Positions 44,001-52,296 of a stretch of DNA of 64,000 nt are shown in pieces. Each line of letters opens with the position of its first letter. Position 1 is the first letter of the stretch. Origin of the DNA: Hymenobacter armeniacus. GTDB lineage: Bacteria; Bacteroidota; Bacteroidia; Cytophagales; Hymenobacteraceae. A program made the translations under genes and the position numbers. The notes under the pieces were generated by a model. That model did not search any database. It saw nothing but the letters and a program-made list of their open reading frames with translations, and was not told the DNA's origin. Where the stretch lies: contig NZ_JACXAC010000003.1 of NCBI RefSeq assembly GCF_014699055.1, positions 62,001 to 126,000 of the forward strand, written 5' to 3'.

Positions 44001-44560
44001 AGCAGCACGCCTTGGGCAACCTGCTGCTCCACAATCAGCGCGTGGCTGGTTTGCACCCACTTGATAATTTGCGCGTCGGTGACGGCTCCTTGCTGCACCG
44101 CGGCGCGGAGCTTGCCGAGCAGCTTGCTGGGCACCGTGCCATCCGGCAGGGCCACGAGGGCTTTTTCCAGCGCCCGGGCAATGGCCAGGCCCAGGGGTTC
44201 ACGAGAACCGGTTACCAGAATAGGCAACAGGGGCAAGCCCGTAGGCGTCGCGGTATCGGGCACGCCTTTTAGGCCGGCCTGCAACAGCGGCGGCAACTCC
44301 GCGCGACGGGCGGAAAACAGATTGGCCAGCAGCAGGGCAAAGGACGATTTACCCGACCCGTAATCACCGGTAATCCGCCAGGCGCGCATGCCTGAAGTAG
44401 GGGCCAGGCCCGCGGCTAGCCGGGCCACGCTCTGCTTCGCGTGGGAAGTCAACACGTAGTCCTGGAGGGCACTGGGGTGGCTCCAGTCCCGTTCTAGGTG
44501 CGTAGACCGCAGAAAGCGGCCTTGGATTTTAAATAGGGGGGGATTGGTAACTTCAAGCAT
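41084..44560 (-). CDS. sspC: SspC-like large ATPase of the phosphorothioation system
   Basis: 1158 aa. Its ATG overlaps the end of the DUF4007 gene by 8 bp, so the two are translationally coupled. Walker A is at G65-S72 (ITGDYGSGKSSFALLLAN) and Walker B at D190-E191 (GVLLVLDEVGKFLEF), followed by a sensor-like MIVVLLHQG. The long C-terminal part is helical (LPEVKTGRQVMALLSTVLDEVF, ATVVYEALRQAPYGVREGLIPLLLAIF) with winged-helix character, as in BrxC-like large ATPases. In Ssp systems the ATPase acts with SspB and SspD to insert sulfur on one strand. The assignment comes from order, size and motifs. Confidence 0.75.
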   Translation of the reverse strand: MLEVTNPPLFKIQGRFLRSTHLERDWSHPSALQDYVLTSHAKQSVARLAAGLAPTSGMRAWRITGDYGSGKSSFALLLANLFSARRAELPPLLQAGLKGVPDTATPTGLPLLPILVTGSREPLGLAIARALEKALVALPDGTVPSKLLGKLRAAVQQGAVTDAQIIKWVQTSHALIVEQQVAQGVLLVLDEVGKFLEFAALHPERQDIYLLQGLAELAARSGATPLMIVVLLHQGISGYAESLTQNQQREWEKIAGRYEELTWHYPIEQVAELIANALNTQLAVAPFAALGRAKADMQDALRLRWYGPASRQPALADIAPRLYPLHPTVLPLLVRLFATFGQNERSLFSFLLGSEPFGLQDFVERTEGKVFFRVHDLFDYARYAFGQRLNLQSYRNHWKAIEGVISSYRGEDLLELNLLKTIGLLNVLNAEDLLATSEALELALRDCGDVKGTIQVLKNRHLLYYRGAAGGYSLWPHTSVNLESVYADAGRELGSIKKVASLIRERVEVRPLVARRHYIETGTLRFFEVVYTDADRLIELVGPSLTADGKIIVPLCETPEEEQRVIAFAQSPTGSHAQTLVAVPQPLQGLAAVLEEVRRWEWIQRNVPELQHDDYAREEVARQLTNAQQTLAEHVQRYVGMTNASLESGLRWFRNGELLPEVKTGRQVMALLSTVLDEVFHAAPRIHNELINRKVLSSAASGARGRLCEQLFDTPFEPYLGMDSSKTPPEMSMYLSVLKAGGLHQVNPGTGTWALTLPEEQVDAQRGRLLPAFARIREVLAETTDARVPATVVYEALRQAPYGVREGLIPLLLAIFSVINEQELAFYEDGSFIPRITGSNFFRLTKAPETFEIQFYPINGVRTELFQSLIHQLQLTGKHEERVDLLDVVKPLLSFMAGLPQYTLKTSRLAPHTKAVRAALLGARDPASLLFHDLPVACDLPPVLDESDQQGAQIALFAQELKAAVDELRGAHPGLLQWIREKLHTEFLLQGTFEEVRHILAPRAASVAAFVTEPRLKSFCLRLADTKLTETQWLESLGNLVCAMPPAKWRDADVHKYEQEIHHLVAQFGRVEAVVYNRSKYKGIAEGESVRIALTQPNGQERGQVIHLTPEEVDLATDLQDELAKLLRGQGRVGMAAASRVLWQLLAASEPVADAVEH

Positions 44561-45545
44561 GATTCACCGCCTCTTGCGGCTGAATAGATGGTACGGCAAT
44601 GTAATCGGTCACTTCGCGTTGGTACACGTTGGCCAGCAGCTGGGCTTCGCTCTGAGCCGTCCACTCGTAGGACTTAAGCACCCGGGGCAGGGCCGCGGAG
44701 GCCCGGTACTCCAACAAGCCCTGGGAGTCGGGGCCCAGGCTCTCCAGCCGGTCGCGCAGGTCCTGCTCGCTCAATTTAAACAGCTGACCGACACTGCCGG
44801 GCACCACGGCCACCTCTCGAAAGGTGAGGGAGGCCTCGTGAGGCCGGTTCTGGCGCCAGAAGTCGTGGAGGCAATAAGCCAACAGCGGACCCGTGATTTC
44901 CGGCTTCCGGTCCCGGCGGAACGCATACACGGGCTCGTGGCGGCGGCCATCCACGAACTCAATCAGGCGCTCCCCGGCGGGAAGCAGCAGGTTGAGCTCC
45001 GTGAGGGGGCAATCCAGGTTGTCTTCCAATACTTCCCCTTTTTTGCCGCGGGCCGGCAAGTAGGTATGCAGGAAAATGTCCAGGTGCTGACTCAACGTCG
45101 TATCGGAGAGCGCCCGGTCCTGCTTGGTAGCTTCTTGCTTGAAGGCGCGAAGCAATTCGCTACGGGAAAGCTCCGGCTCGGCCCACTGGTTGAGCATGAA
45201 GTACCAGGCGAACATGGGCTCCTCGACGTGCGAGCAGAATTTCCAGTGAATCAGCCACAGGGTGCGTACGTCTTCCAAGTAGGGGTCAAACCCGTGGGGG
45301 TGGAAGATGGCGTGTCCAAAGGGCGTGATGCTGAGACCAGCTTGTCCATCCAAGGGCTGCGCGATGCCAGCCAATTGCACCCAGAAGCGAATAGCACGGA
45401 CCATGTTCTTGCCCACCCCCAACTGCACCATGGCCTCGTTCTCGTCGCTGAAAACGGTTGGGTTTTCTCGTAGTGAAAGGTAGGCCTTTGGCAGCCAGGT
45501 ATATCGGCACGGGAAGCTTTCGTGGCCGGAAAATCGAAATCGCAT
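44553..45545 (-). CDS. sspB: SspB-like DUF4007 protein
   Basis: 330 aa. It starts with the DUF4007 signature FSGHESFPCRYTWLPKAY (residues 5-22) and continues with LGVGKNMVRAIRFWVQLAGI (42-61) and WLIHWKFCS. SspB of Ssp systems is a DUF4007 protein that nicks DNA so that sulfur can be placed on a single strand; that role is taken from the family. It is the first gene of the 15.5-kb minus-strand operon, divergent from the cysteine desulfurase across ~130 bp. The DUF4007 start, rather than a DndB/DndD/DndE set, is what points to Ssp rather than Dnd. Confidence 0.82.
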   Translation of the reverse strand: MRFRFSGHESFPCRYTWLPKAYLSLRENPTVFSDENEAMVQLGVGKNMVRAIRFWVQLAGIAQPLDGQAGLSITPFGHAIFHPHGFDPYLEDVRTLWLIHWKFCSHVEEPMFAWYFMLNQWAEPELSRSELLRAFKQEATKQDRALSDTTLSQHLDIFLHTYLPARGKKGEVLEDNLDCPLTELNLLLPAGERLIEFVDGRRHEPVYAFRRDRKPEITGPLLAYCLHDFWRQNRPHEASLTFREVAVVPGSVGQLFKLSEQDLRDRLESLGPDSQGLLEYRASAALPRVLKSYEWTAQSEAQLLANVYQREVTDYIAVPSIQPQEAVNHA

Positions 45546-45625
45546 AAGGCTAGTATAAAAGGCGCTTGCGGGCTGCGGAGGGCATAAAATGAAGTATTGG
45601 GCGATAAACCCAACCTTTCCATCTT

Positions 45626-45633
45626 CAAAAGTA
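45626..45633 (-). promoter_or_regulatory. Candidate -7 box for the sspB operon
   Basis: On the minus strand this reads TACTTTTG, a full match to the Bacteroidota TAnnTTTG box, about 81 bp upstream of the sspB start. No clear TTTG lies at the expected -33 distance, so support is partial. It falls in the 131-bp divergent gap with sspA. Confidence 0.35.
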
Positions 45634-45676
45634 AGCCACGCAATCGCGAGTTTTGCAGGCTTATTTTCCGCTCTTG

Positions 45677-46831
45677 ATGATATACCTAGACAATCACGCC
45701 ACTACGGCTTGCGACCCCCGAGTAGTCGCCGCCATGCTGCCCTACTTCAGCACGAACTATGGCAACCCGGGCAGCCCCCACGCTCTGGGGCAGCAAGCCG
45801 CTGAGGCTGTGGCACGGGCCCGAGAGCAGGTCGCTGCGTTGCTTAAAGCCGAGGCTGCTGAAATCGTCTTTACCTCCGGGGCCACTGAAGCCAATAACCT
45901 CGCCATTATAGGCGCAGCTTTGCAACACGAAAGCGCGGGCGGGACACGCCGGCGCATTGTGACTTCCGTGATTGAGCACAAGTCCGTTCTTGAGCCCTGC
46001 GAGTATCTCGCAACGCGGGGCTGGGAAGTGATACGGTTGCCGGTCGACTCCCACGGGTTCGTCCAGTGGGACCATGCCGAGCGCCTTATAGACGAAAGCA
46101 CCCTGTTGGTAACCCTGCAAGCGGCTAATTCGGAAATTGGCACAATTCAAGACATTCGTAGCATGGCGAAGCTGGCGCATCGGCACGGGGCCTTGTTGCA
46201 TTGTGACGCGGCTCAGGCAGTAGGAAAAATCTCTATGAATATCTTCGATTGGCCCGTGGACTTGCTTTCGCTAAGCGCGCACAAGTTTTACGGCCCGAAG
46301 GGGGTAGGCGCTTTGTATATACGGGGCGGGGGGGAAGACCAAGCCTTGACCCCCTTGATGAGAGGCGGAAGTCAGGAATACGGCCTGCGACCAGGTACGG
46401 TGCCAGTCCCTTTGATTGTTGGGATGGGAGTGGCAGCGGAAGTAGCCGGGAATGAGCTAACTATTGAGCAGCAGAGGATTTGGCTTTTGCGGGACCGGCT
46501 CGAAAAGGAGATATTAAAAGCCATCCCCACAGCCACGGTCAATGGAGACCTTAAACATCGATTGCCGCACAACAGCAGCATCACCTTTCGCGGCGTGGAA
46601 GCGGAAGCCCTGATGGCTAACTTGTCCACTGTGGCGTTGAGTACGGGGGCGGCGTGTGAGTCCGGAAGCTTGGACCCCTCCCGGGTTTTATTGGCAATAG
46701 GGCGAACGCACGATGACGCTTTCTGCACAGTGCGAATGGGGCTGGGCCGATTTACCACTGTTGAAGAGGCTCAGCGAGCATCTAAAGAGATTATTGATGC
46801 TGTGCAGTTCCTCCGGACTTTACTAGCTTAG
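45677..46831 (+). CDS. sspA: Cysteine desulfurase, SspA/DndA/IscS-type
   Basis: 384 aa from the ATG at 45677 (MIYLDNHATT, the usual family start; the frame opens at 45653). It is a class V aminotransferase fold: SGATEANNLAI, H101 in SVIEHKSVL, the PLP lysine K203 in LSAHKFYGPKG, and the persulfide-carrying C327 in STGAACESGS. It takes sulfur from cysteine and passes it to the PAPS-reductase-like protein. Its divergent placement beside sspB-C-D indicates a dedicated enzyme for DNA phosphorothioation rather than housekeeping iron-sulfur assembly, but both uses are possible. Confidence 0.9.
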   Translation: MIYLDNHATTACDPRVVAAMLPYFSTNYGNPGSPHALGQQAAEAVARAREQVAALLKAEAAEIVFTSGATEANNLAIIGAALQHESAGGTRRRIVTSVIEHKSVLEPCEYLATRGWEVIRLPVDSHGFVQWDHAERLIDESTLLVTLQAANSEIGTIQDIRSMAKLAHRHGALLHCDAAQAVGKISMNIFDWPVDLLSLSAHKFYGPKGVGALYIRGGGEDQALTPLMRGGSQEYGLRPGTVPVPLIVGMGVAAEVAGNELTIEQQRIWLLRDRLEKEILKAIPTATVNGDLKHRLPHNSSITFRGVEAEALMANLSTVALSTGAACESGSLDPSRVLLAIGRTHDDAFCTVRMGLGRFTTVEEAQRASKEIIDAVQFLRTLLA

Positions 46832-46953
46832 GGCCGATGCGTTAAGTGATTAGTATAAAGGATGAGGGGTGGCTGTCAGGGAATTTCACTTTGATGGATT
46901 TTGAAAACTAAACCCGTCGTGGGGGGCCCCTCGTGGGTCCCCCGGAAAACGAA

Positions 46954-46983
46954 AATGGCCTTCCTGATATCAGGAAGGCCATT
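46954..46983 (-). terminator. Perfect 30-bp palindrome downstream of tRNA-Glu
   Basis: Two 15-nt arms (AATGGCCTTCCTGAT and its complement) abut with no extra loop bases. On the minus strand it follows the tRNA 3' end by 5 bp and leads into a T-rich run, as expected for an intrinsic terminator of the tRNA transcript. On the plus strand it may also end the sspA transcript. Confidence 0.75.
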
Positions 46984-46988
46984 GTTTG

Positions 46989-47060
46989 TAGTCCGTAGGG
47001 GAATCGAACCCCTGTTGGTAGAATGAAAATCTACTGTCCTAACCCCTAGACGAACGGACC
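46989..47060 (-). tRNA. tRNA-Glu (anticodon UUC)
   Basis: 72 nt on the minus strand, starting GGTCCGT and ending ACGGACTA, without an encoded CCA. The acceptor stem pairs 7 bp with one terminal G-U. The anticodon stem GTAGA/TCTAC encloses the loop TTTTCAT, giving anticodon TTC for glutamate. The T arm contains GGTTCGATTCC. Its 3' end faces the accessory region to the left, the usual geometry for an island inserted at a tRNA. No copy of the tRNA 3' end was seen elsewhere in the window. Confidence 0.93.
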
Positions 47061-47122
47061 GTTGTTCGTTTTGATGATGCAAAGGTACGGCGCGCGGCTT
47101 TCGATGCAAGTATCAGCGCTAA

Positions 47123-48382
<1,260 letters not shown>

Positions 48383-48402
48383 GCGCTAAGTGCGTACATA
48401 AG

Positions 48403-48447
48403 ACGCCGCCTGCTTTGCCACCCGTGGCGAGGCGGGCGGCGTTTTTT
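48403..48447 (+). terminator. Intrinsic terminator of gapA
   Basis: ACGCCGCC and GGCGGCGT pair around a ~28-nt interior that pairs further (TGC..GCG), followed by a T-run (TTTTTT). It lies 20 bp after the gapA stop. Confidence 0.8.
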
Positions 48448-48523
48448 GTGTGGTTATTTCGGCCATTAAGGTGAAACGTTCCCTGTTGTCTTTTATTCGC
48501 CAAGCTCAAGCCTGGCGTGTGCA

Positions 48524-49393
48524 ATGCCCAAAACCTGCTTTATCCTGAACCCCATGGCCGGCCCCAGCCGCCGCCTCGACATGCCGGCCCTCATCGACCG
48601 GTACTTTGGGGCGCGCGAAGCTGATTACGAAATCAGGCTGACCGAATACGCGGGCCACGCGGTAGAAATAGCCCGCAGCGCCGCCGGCGAGGGCCACAAG
48701 GTGGTGGTGGCCGTGGGCGGCGATGGCACCGTGAACGAAGTGGGCCGCGGGCTGCTGGGCACCGCCGCGGCCATGGGCATCGTGCCGCAGGGCTCCGGCA
48801 ACGGCCTGGCTCGCCACCTCAAAGTGCCGCTGGCGCTGCCCGCCGCCCTGCGCCGCCTGGCTGCGCCCACTTTCAGCCGCATGGACGTGGGCGTGATGAA
48901 CGGCCACCCGTTCTTTTGCACGGCCGGGCTGGGGTTTGATGCGCACGTGAGCCAGCATTTTGCCCAGGCGGGCTCGCGCGGGCTGGCCACCTACCTGCGC
49001 GTGACCCTGAGCGAGTACCGCCGCTACCGGCCCACGCCGGTGCGCGTGCTGCTCAACGGCGAAGAGCGGGCCACGGACTGCTACGTGCTGGCCTTCGCCA
49101 ACGCCTCGCAGTACGGCAACAACGCCTACATTGCGCCCCGCGCCGACCTGCGCGACGGCCTGCTCGATGTGTGCCTGATTGACGCCCTGCCCGTGGGCCG
49201 GGCCTTCCGCGTGAGCCTGGCCATGGCCCTCGGCAACCTGCCCCAAAGCAAGGCCGCCGAATATTTTCGGGTGACGGAAGGCCGGGTAATGGCCGCTGCC
49301 CCCATTGGCTTTCACGTGGACGGCGATTACATGGGCCACGCCACCGAATTCAACGTTGAAATGATGCCGCTGGCCCTGGCCGTGGCGGTATAA
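48524..49393 (+). CDS. Diacylglycerol/sphingosine kinase-family lipid kinase
   Basis: 289 aa. It has the DAGK catalytic-domain pattern: FILNPMAG (residues 5-12), VVVAVGGDGTVNEVGRGLL with the GGDGT loop, and GIVPQGSGNGLARHL. The C-terminal half has the beta-rich YegS/LCB5-like fold (FCTAGLGFDAHVSQ, NNAYIAPRADLRDGLLDV, FHVDGDYM). It phosphorylates a lipid with ATP at the inner membrane; the exact lipid is not readable. The next gene begins 11 bp after its stop. Confidence 0.9.
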   Translation: MPKTCFILNPMAGPSRRLDMPALIDRYFGAREADYEIRLTEYAGHAVEIARSAAGEGHKVVVAVGGDGTVNEVGRGLLGTAAAMGIVPQGSGNGLARHLKVPLALPAALRRLAAPTFSRMDVGVMNGHPFFCTAGLGFDAHVSQHFAQAGSRGLATYLRVTLSEYRRYRPTPVRVLLNGEERATDCYVLAFANASQYGNNAYIAPRADLRDGLLDVCLIDALPVGRAFRVSLAMALGNLPQSKAAEYFRVTEGRVMAAAPIGFHVDGDYMGHATEFNVEMMPLALAVAV

Positions 49394-49404
49394 CTCGTAA
49401 AGAA

Positions 49405-49743
49405 ATGAAGAAACCCAGCCGCACCGGCGTGGTATATTCCACCAACCCCGATTTTACGTACCAATCTGACGAGCCGGCCGCAGCCACCACGCTGCCGCCC
49501 CAGCAACAGCAGCTGCGCGTGCAACTCGACAAAAAGCAGCGCGGCGGCAAGCAGGTGACCCTCGTAACTGGTTTTGTGGGCACCGACGCCGACCTGCAGA
49601 CTTTGGGCAAGCTGCTCAAAACCAAGTGCGGCGTGGGCGGCAGCGCCAAAGACGGCGAAGTGGTAGTGCAGGGCGACTTCCGCGACAAAGTGTTGGAAGT
49701 GCTACTGAAAGAAGGCTACAAGGCCAAAAAGGCCGGCGGCTAG
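49405..49743 (+). CDS. SUI1/YciH-family translation initiation factor
   Basis: 112 aa. The N-terminal ~45 residues are a flexible leader. The SUI1 (eIF1-like) domain follows: LRVQLDKKQRGGKQVTLVTGFVG, then LGKLLKTKCGVGGSAKDGEVVVQGDFRDKVLEVL. The conserved basic KKQRGGK and GVGGSAKDG segments are present. Bacterial YciH relatives influence start-site selection or stress translation. It is in tight series after the lipid kinase. Confidence 0.92.
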   Translation: MKKPSRTGVVYSTNPDFTYQSDEPAAATTLPPQQQQLRVQLDKKQRGGKQVTLVTGFVGTDADLQTLGKLLKTKCGVGGSAKDGEVVVQGDFRDKVLEVLLKEGYKAKKAGG

Positions 49744-49794
49744 CCGCGTGCTCCCCGAAGACCCGCTTTCCATCCCCCGCCAAATTCCTCCTGT

Positions 49795-50229
49795 ATGCTG
49801 CTCCAATTTGCTGCCCTGCCCGAAGCGGCCCGCGACGTCACCTCCATCCACGGGCAGGCGGAAAGCGGCGTCATCAGCGCGGTGCTGTGGCTGAAGCTGG
49901 GCGTGGAAACGGTGGGCGCCACCATCATTGCGCTGGGCATTATCAGCGCGGGCTGGCTGCTGGTGAAGGCTTTGCTGAAGCGCCAAACGGCTGATTTCAC
50001 GGCCATTCGGCTGGCGCTGGCGCGCTACCTGGCTTTGGCGCTGGAGTTTCAGCTGGGGGCCGACATTTTGTCGACGGCCATTGCCCCGAGCTGGGAGCAG
50101 ATTGGCAAGCTGGGCGCCATCGCCGTCATCCGGACGGCGCTCAACTACTTCCTCTCGCGCGAAATGCGCGAGGAGCGCCACGAAGCCACGCCCGAAAACC
50201 ACGTGGTGCAGCGCGCCGACGCCGACTAG
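49795..50229 (+). CDS. DUF1622 membrane protein
   Basis: 144 aa. A hydrophobic segment (TVGATIIALGIISAGWLLVKALL) is followed by RLALARYLALALEFQLGADILSTAIAPSWEQIGKLGAIAVIRTALNYFLSREM, which carries the family hallmarks ELgADIL..TAIAP and IRTxLNYFLxxE. It is an inner-membrane protein with three predicted helices; function unknown. Its 3' end overlaps the convergent kdsB gene by 4 bp. Confidence 0.88.
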   Translation: MLLQFAALPEAARDVTSIHGQAESGVISAVLWLKLGVETVGATIIALGIISAGWLLVKALLKRQTADFTAIRLALARYLALALEFQLGADILSTAIAPSWEQIGKLGAIAVIRTALNYFLSREMREERHEATPENHVVQRADAD

Positions 50230-50975
50230 TACCCCAGCCGCACGCGGGCGCGCTCGGCATCTTCGGGCGTGTCGATGCCGAAGGCTTCCAACTCGGTTTC
50301 GGCGCACTGAATGCGGAAGCCGGCTTCGAGCCAGCGCAGCTGCTCCAGGCTTTCGGCCGCTTCGAGCGGCGACACGGGCAGGCGGGTGAGCTGCGCCAGC
50401 ACGGCGGGCTTGTAGGCGTAGAGGCCCAGGTGGCGCAGGTAGTGGTGGTGGGCCAGCCACTCGTGGGGCTCGCGGCCGCGCTGGTAGGGCAGGGGGTGGC
50501 GGCTGAAATACAAGGCGTGGCCCAGCTGGTTGAGCACCACCTTGGGCAGGTGCGGGCTGAACAATTCTTCCTCCGTGAGCACGGGTTTTACCAGCGTGGC
50601 AATGTCGGGCGCGGCGGCCGGGTCGGCAAACAAATCGGCCAGGGCGTTGATTTGGGCGGGGTTGATGAAGGGCTCGTCGCCCTGAATGTTGACGATGCAG
50701 TGCACGTCGGCCGGGCTGCCCAGCAGCTGGTAGGCCTCCCACAGGCGGTCGGTGCCGCTGGGGTGGTGGGGGTGGGTGAGAACGGCCTCGCCGCCGAAGT
50801 CCTGCACGTGCCGGAGGATGCGCTCGTCGTCGGTGGCCACCACCACGCGGGCCAGGTTGGCCTGCTGCGCCTGCGCCACCACCCGCTGAATCATGCTCTG
50901 GCCGCCCAGGTCGACCAGGGGCTTGCCGGGCAGGCGGGTGGAAGCAAAACGGGCGGGAATCAGGCCAAGGACCAT
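50226..50975 (-). CDS. kdsB: 3-deoxy-manno-octulosonate cytidylyltransferase
   Basis: 249 aa from the ATG at 50975 (MVLGLIPARFASTRLPGKPL, the family start; the frame opens at 51011). It has the nucleotidyltransferase signature PARFASTRLPGKPL, VVATDDERI, HPSGTDRLWEA, IVNIQGDEPFI, and a late LEQLRWLEAGFRI...GIDTPEDAERAR. It makes CMP-Kdo from CTP and Kdo for lipopolysaccharide core synthesis in the cytoplasm, so the cell has an outer membrane. It is convergent with the DUF1622 gene. Confidence 0.96.
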   Translation of the reverse strand: MVLGLIPARFASTRLPGKPLVDLGGQSMIQRVVAQAQQANLARVVVATDDERILRHVQDFGGEAVLTHPHHPSGTDRLWEAYQLLGSPADVHCIVNIQGDEPFINPAQINALADLFADPAAAPDIATLVKPVLTEEELFSPHLPKVVLNQLGHALYFSRHPLPYQRGREPHEWLAHHHYLRHLGLYAYKPAVLAQLTRLPVSPLEAAESLEQLRWLEAGFRIQCAETELEAFGIDTPEDAERARVRLGY

Positions 50976-51154
50976 GCGGAAAGGAGATAGAAATGCAACA
51001 GAAAGCACCAAAATTAGCTGGCAAATACCGGCTTTCGGGCGGGAGGCGGCCGAGGCGCGGCCAATTACCCGCGCGTTTTTGCGTTATTTTGCCTGCGCTG
51101 CCTGCCCGGCTGGTTTTTGGGCAGTTGTGGTGCTGATTTTGCCAGGTTGATTTT

Positions 51155-52123
51155 ATGACGATACTACTTTCCTTGTTCACGGTGCTGGCCCTCGGGGGCC
51201 CTGGTCCCGGCAAGGGCGCAGCCAAAGGCACGCCCACGGACTCCATTGGCGTGGAAATACGCGGCGGCCAGCGTTTTGTGAAGCACCGCGTGACCGCCGG
51301 GGAAACCCTCACCGCCCTCACGCGCCGCTACCACGTGACCCTCGAGCAGCTCACGGCCGCCAACCCGCAGATTAAAAACGGCCTCGGCATCGGCCAAATC
51401 GTGTTCGTGCCCCGCCCAGCCGCCGGCAAAGCGGCGGCTGCCGCCCCCGCCAAGGCGCCGGCTTCTGCCGTTTCGGCACCCACCAGGCACACCGTGGCCA
51501 AGGGCGAAACGCTGTTTGCCATCGCCCGCAAGTACCAGGTGACGCCCGATGAGCTCATTCGGCTGAACAAGCTGCCCGGCAACGGCGCCGTGCGCGTGGG
51601 CCAGCAGCTGCAGATTGCCGGGGCCGCCGAGGCGTCGGCGCCTGCTCCGGCCGCGGCCACGCCGGCTGCTCCTACGCTAGCGCCGGCGCGCCCGGCGGAG
51701 GTGGAAGCCGTGCCCGCCACCACGGTGGCCAAAACGCCCCCGCCGGCGCCCGACAAACCCGCCCAGATTGCGACGGTGACGCCGGCCGCCCCCGCCGAAA
51801 AGGAGAAGGAAAAAGAGGAGGAGCGCACGCCCACCCGCGCCGGCGAATTGCTGTCGCGCGTAGTGGAGTCGGGCCTGGGCGCGCCCATTGAGAAAAGCGT
51901 GACCGACAAGTACCTCGCCCTGCACAAAACGGCGCCCGTGGGCACCATCATGCAGGTGCGCAACAGCATGAACGGCCTGTCGGTGTACGTGCGCGTTATC
52001 GGCAAGCTGCCCGACACGGGCGAGAACAACAACATCCTGGTGCGTCTCTCGCCCCGCGCGGTGCAGAAGCTGGGCACGGCCGACTCGCGCTTCCGGGTCG
52101 AGACGAACTACATTCCGCAGTAG
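51155..52123 (+). CDS. Exported protein with two LysM domains and a C-terminal barrel
   Basis: 322 aa. A short N-terminal hydrophobic stretch (TILLSLFTVLALGG) is a likely signal. LysM 1 (VKHRVTAGETLTALTRRYHVTLEQLTAANP...GQIVFVPRP) and LysM 2 (RHTVAKGETLFAIARKYQVTPDELIRLNKLPG...GQQLQIAG) bind peptidoglycan. A ~70-residue Pro/Ala/Glu-rich linker follows, then a C-terminal RlpA-like (double-psi barrel) region: TDKYLALHKTAPVGTIMQVRNSMNGLSVYVRVIGKLPDTGENNNILVRLS. It is a periplasmic cell-wall protein, possibly a lytic transglycosylase-type or scaffolding factor. Confidence 0.88.
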   Translation: MTILLSLFTVLALGGPGPGKGAAKGTPTDSIGVEIRGGQRFVKHRVTAGETLTALTRRYHVTLEQLTAANPQIKNGLGIGQIVFVPRPAAGKAAAAAPAKAPASAVSAPTRHTVAKGETLFAIARKYQVTPDELIRLNKLPGNGAVRVGQQLQIAGAAEASAPAPAAATPAAPTLAPARPAEVEAVPATTVAKTPPPAPDKPAQIATVTPAAPAEKEKEKEEERTPTRAGELLSRVVESGLGAPIEKSVTDKYLALHKTAPVGTIMQVRNSMNGLSVYVRVIGKLPDTGENNNILVRLSPRAVQKLGTADSRFRVETNYIPQ

Positions 52124-52164
52124 CGCGAGGTAGTTGAATAGGCAGCCATTGCTTAGTGTTCAAA

Positions 52165-52279
52165 AACGCCTGTCATCCTGAGCGCAGCGAAGGACCTTCT
52201 CACGTTGGCAGCAGTACTAATTACTGCAAACCGTTCTTCGGTGAGAAGGTCCTTCGCTGCGCTCAGGATGACAGGCGTT
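52165..52279. repeat. Long inverted repeat with perfect 39-nt arms
   Basis: Arms at 52165-52203 and 52241-52279 are perfect complements around a 37-nt loop. Each arm contains CATCCTGAGCGCAGCGAAGG, the core of a repeat seen in many Bacteroidota genomes, whose translation is often misannotated as a HPERSEGP-containing peptide. It lies between the LysM gene and the TIGR02757 gene. The long hairpin could terminate the LysM transcript. It is probably a dispersed REP-like element. Confidence 0.85.
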
Positions 52280-52296
52280 CCATTTCCCACTCTTCC

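Noticed and set aside
30082-45545. Classical Dnd (DndBCDE) or BREX assignment for the large operon
   Set aside because: There is no DndB, DndD or DndE-like gene and no BrxX methylase or PglZ; the DUF4007 gene with a large ATPase and PAPS-reductase-like protein fits Ssp better.
49702-51321. 539-codon minus-strand frame across DUF1622 and kdsB
   Set aside because: Arg/Pro/Ala-rich shadow overlapping two well-supported genes, with no plausible domain.
52156-52296. 47-codon N-terminal extension (CHPERSEGP...) of the TIGR02757 gene
   Set aside because: This is translated inverted-repeat DNA, a known annotation artefact; the GTG at 52297 is the better start.
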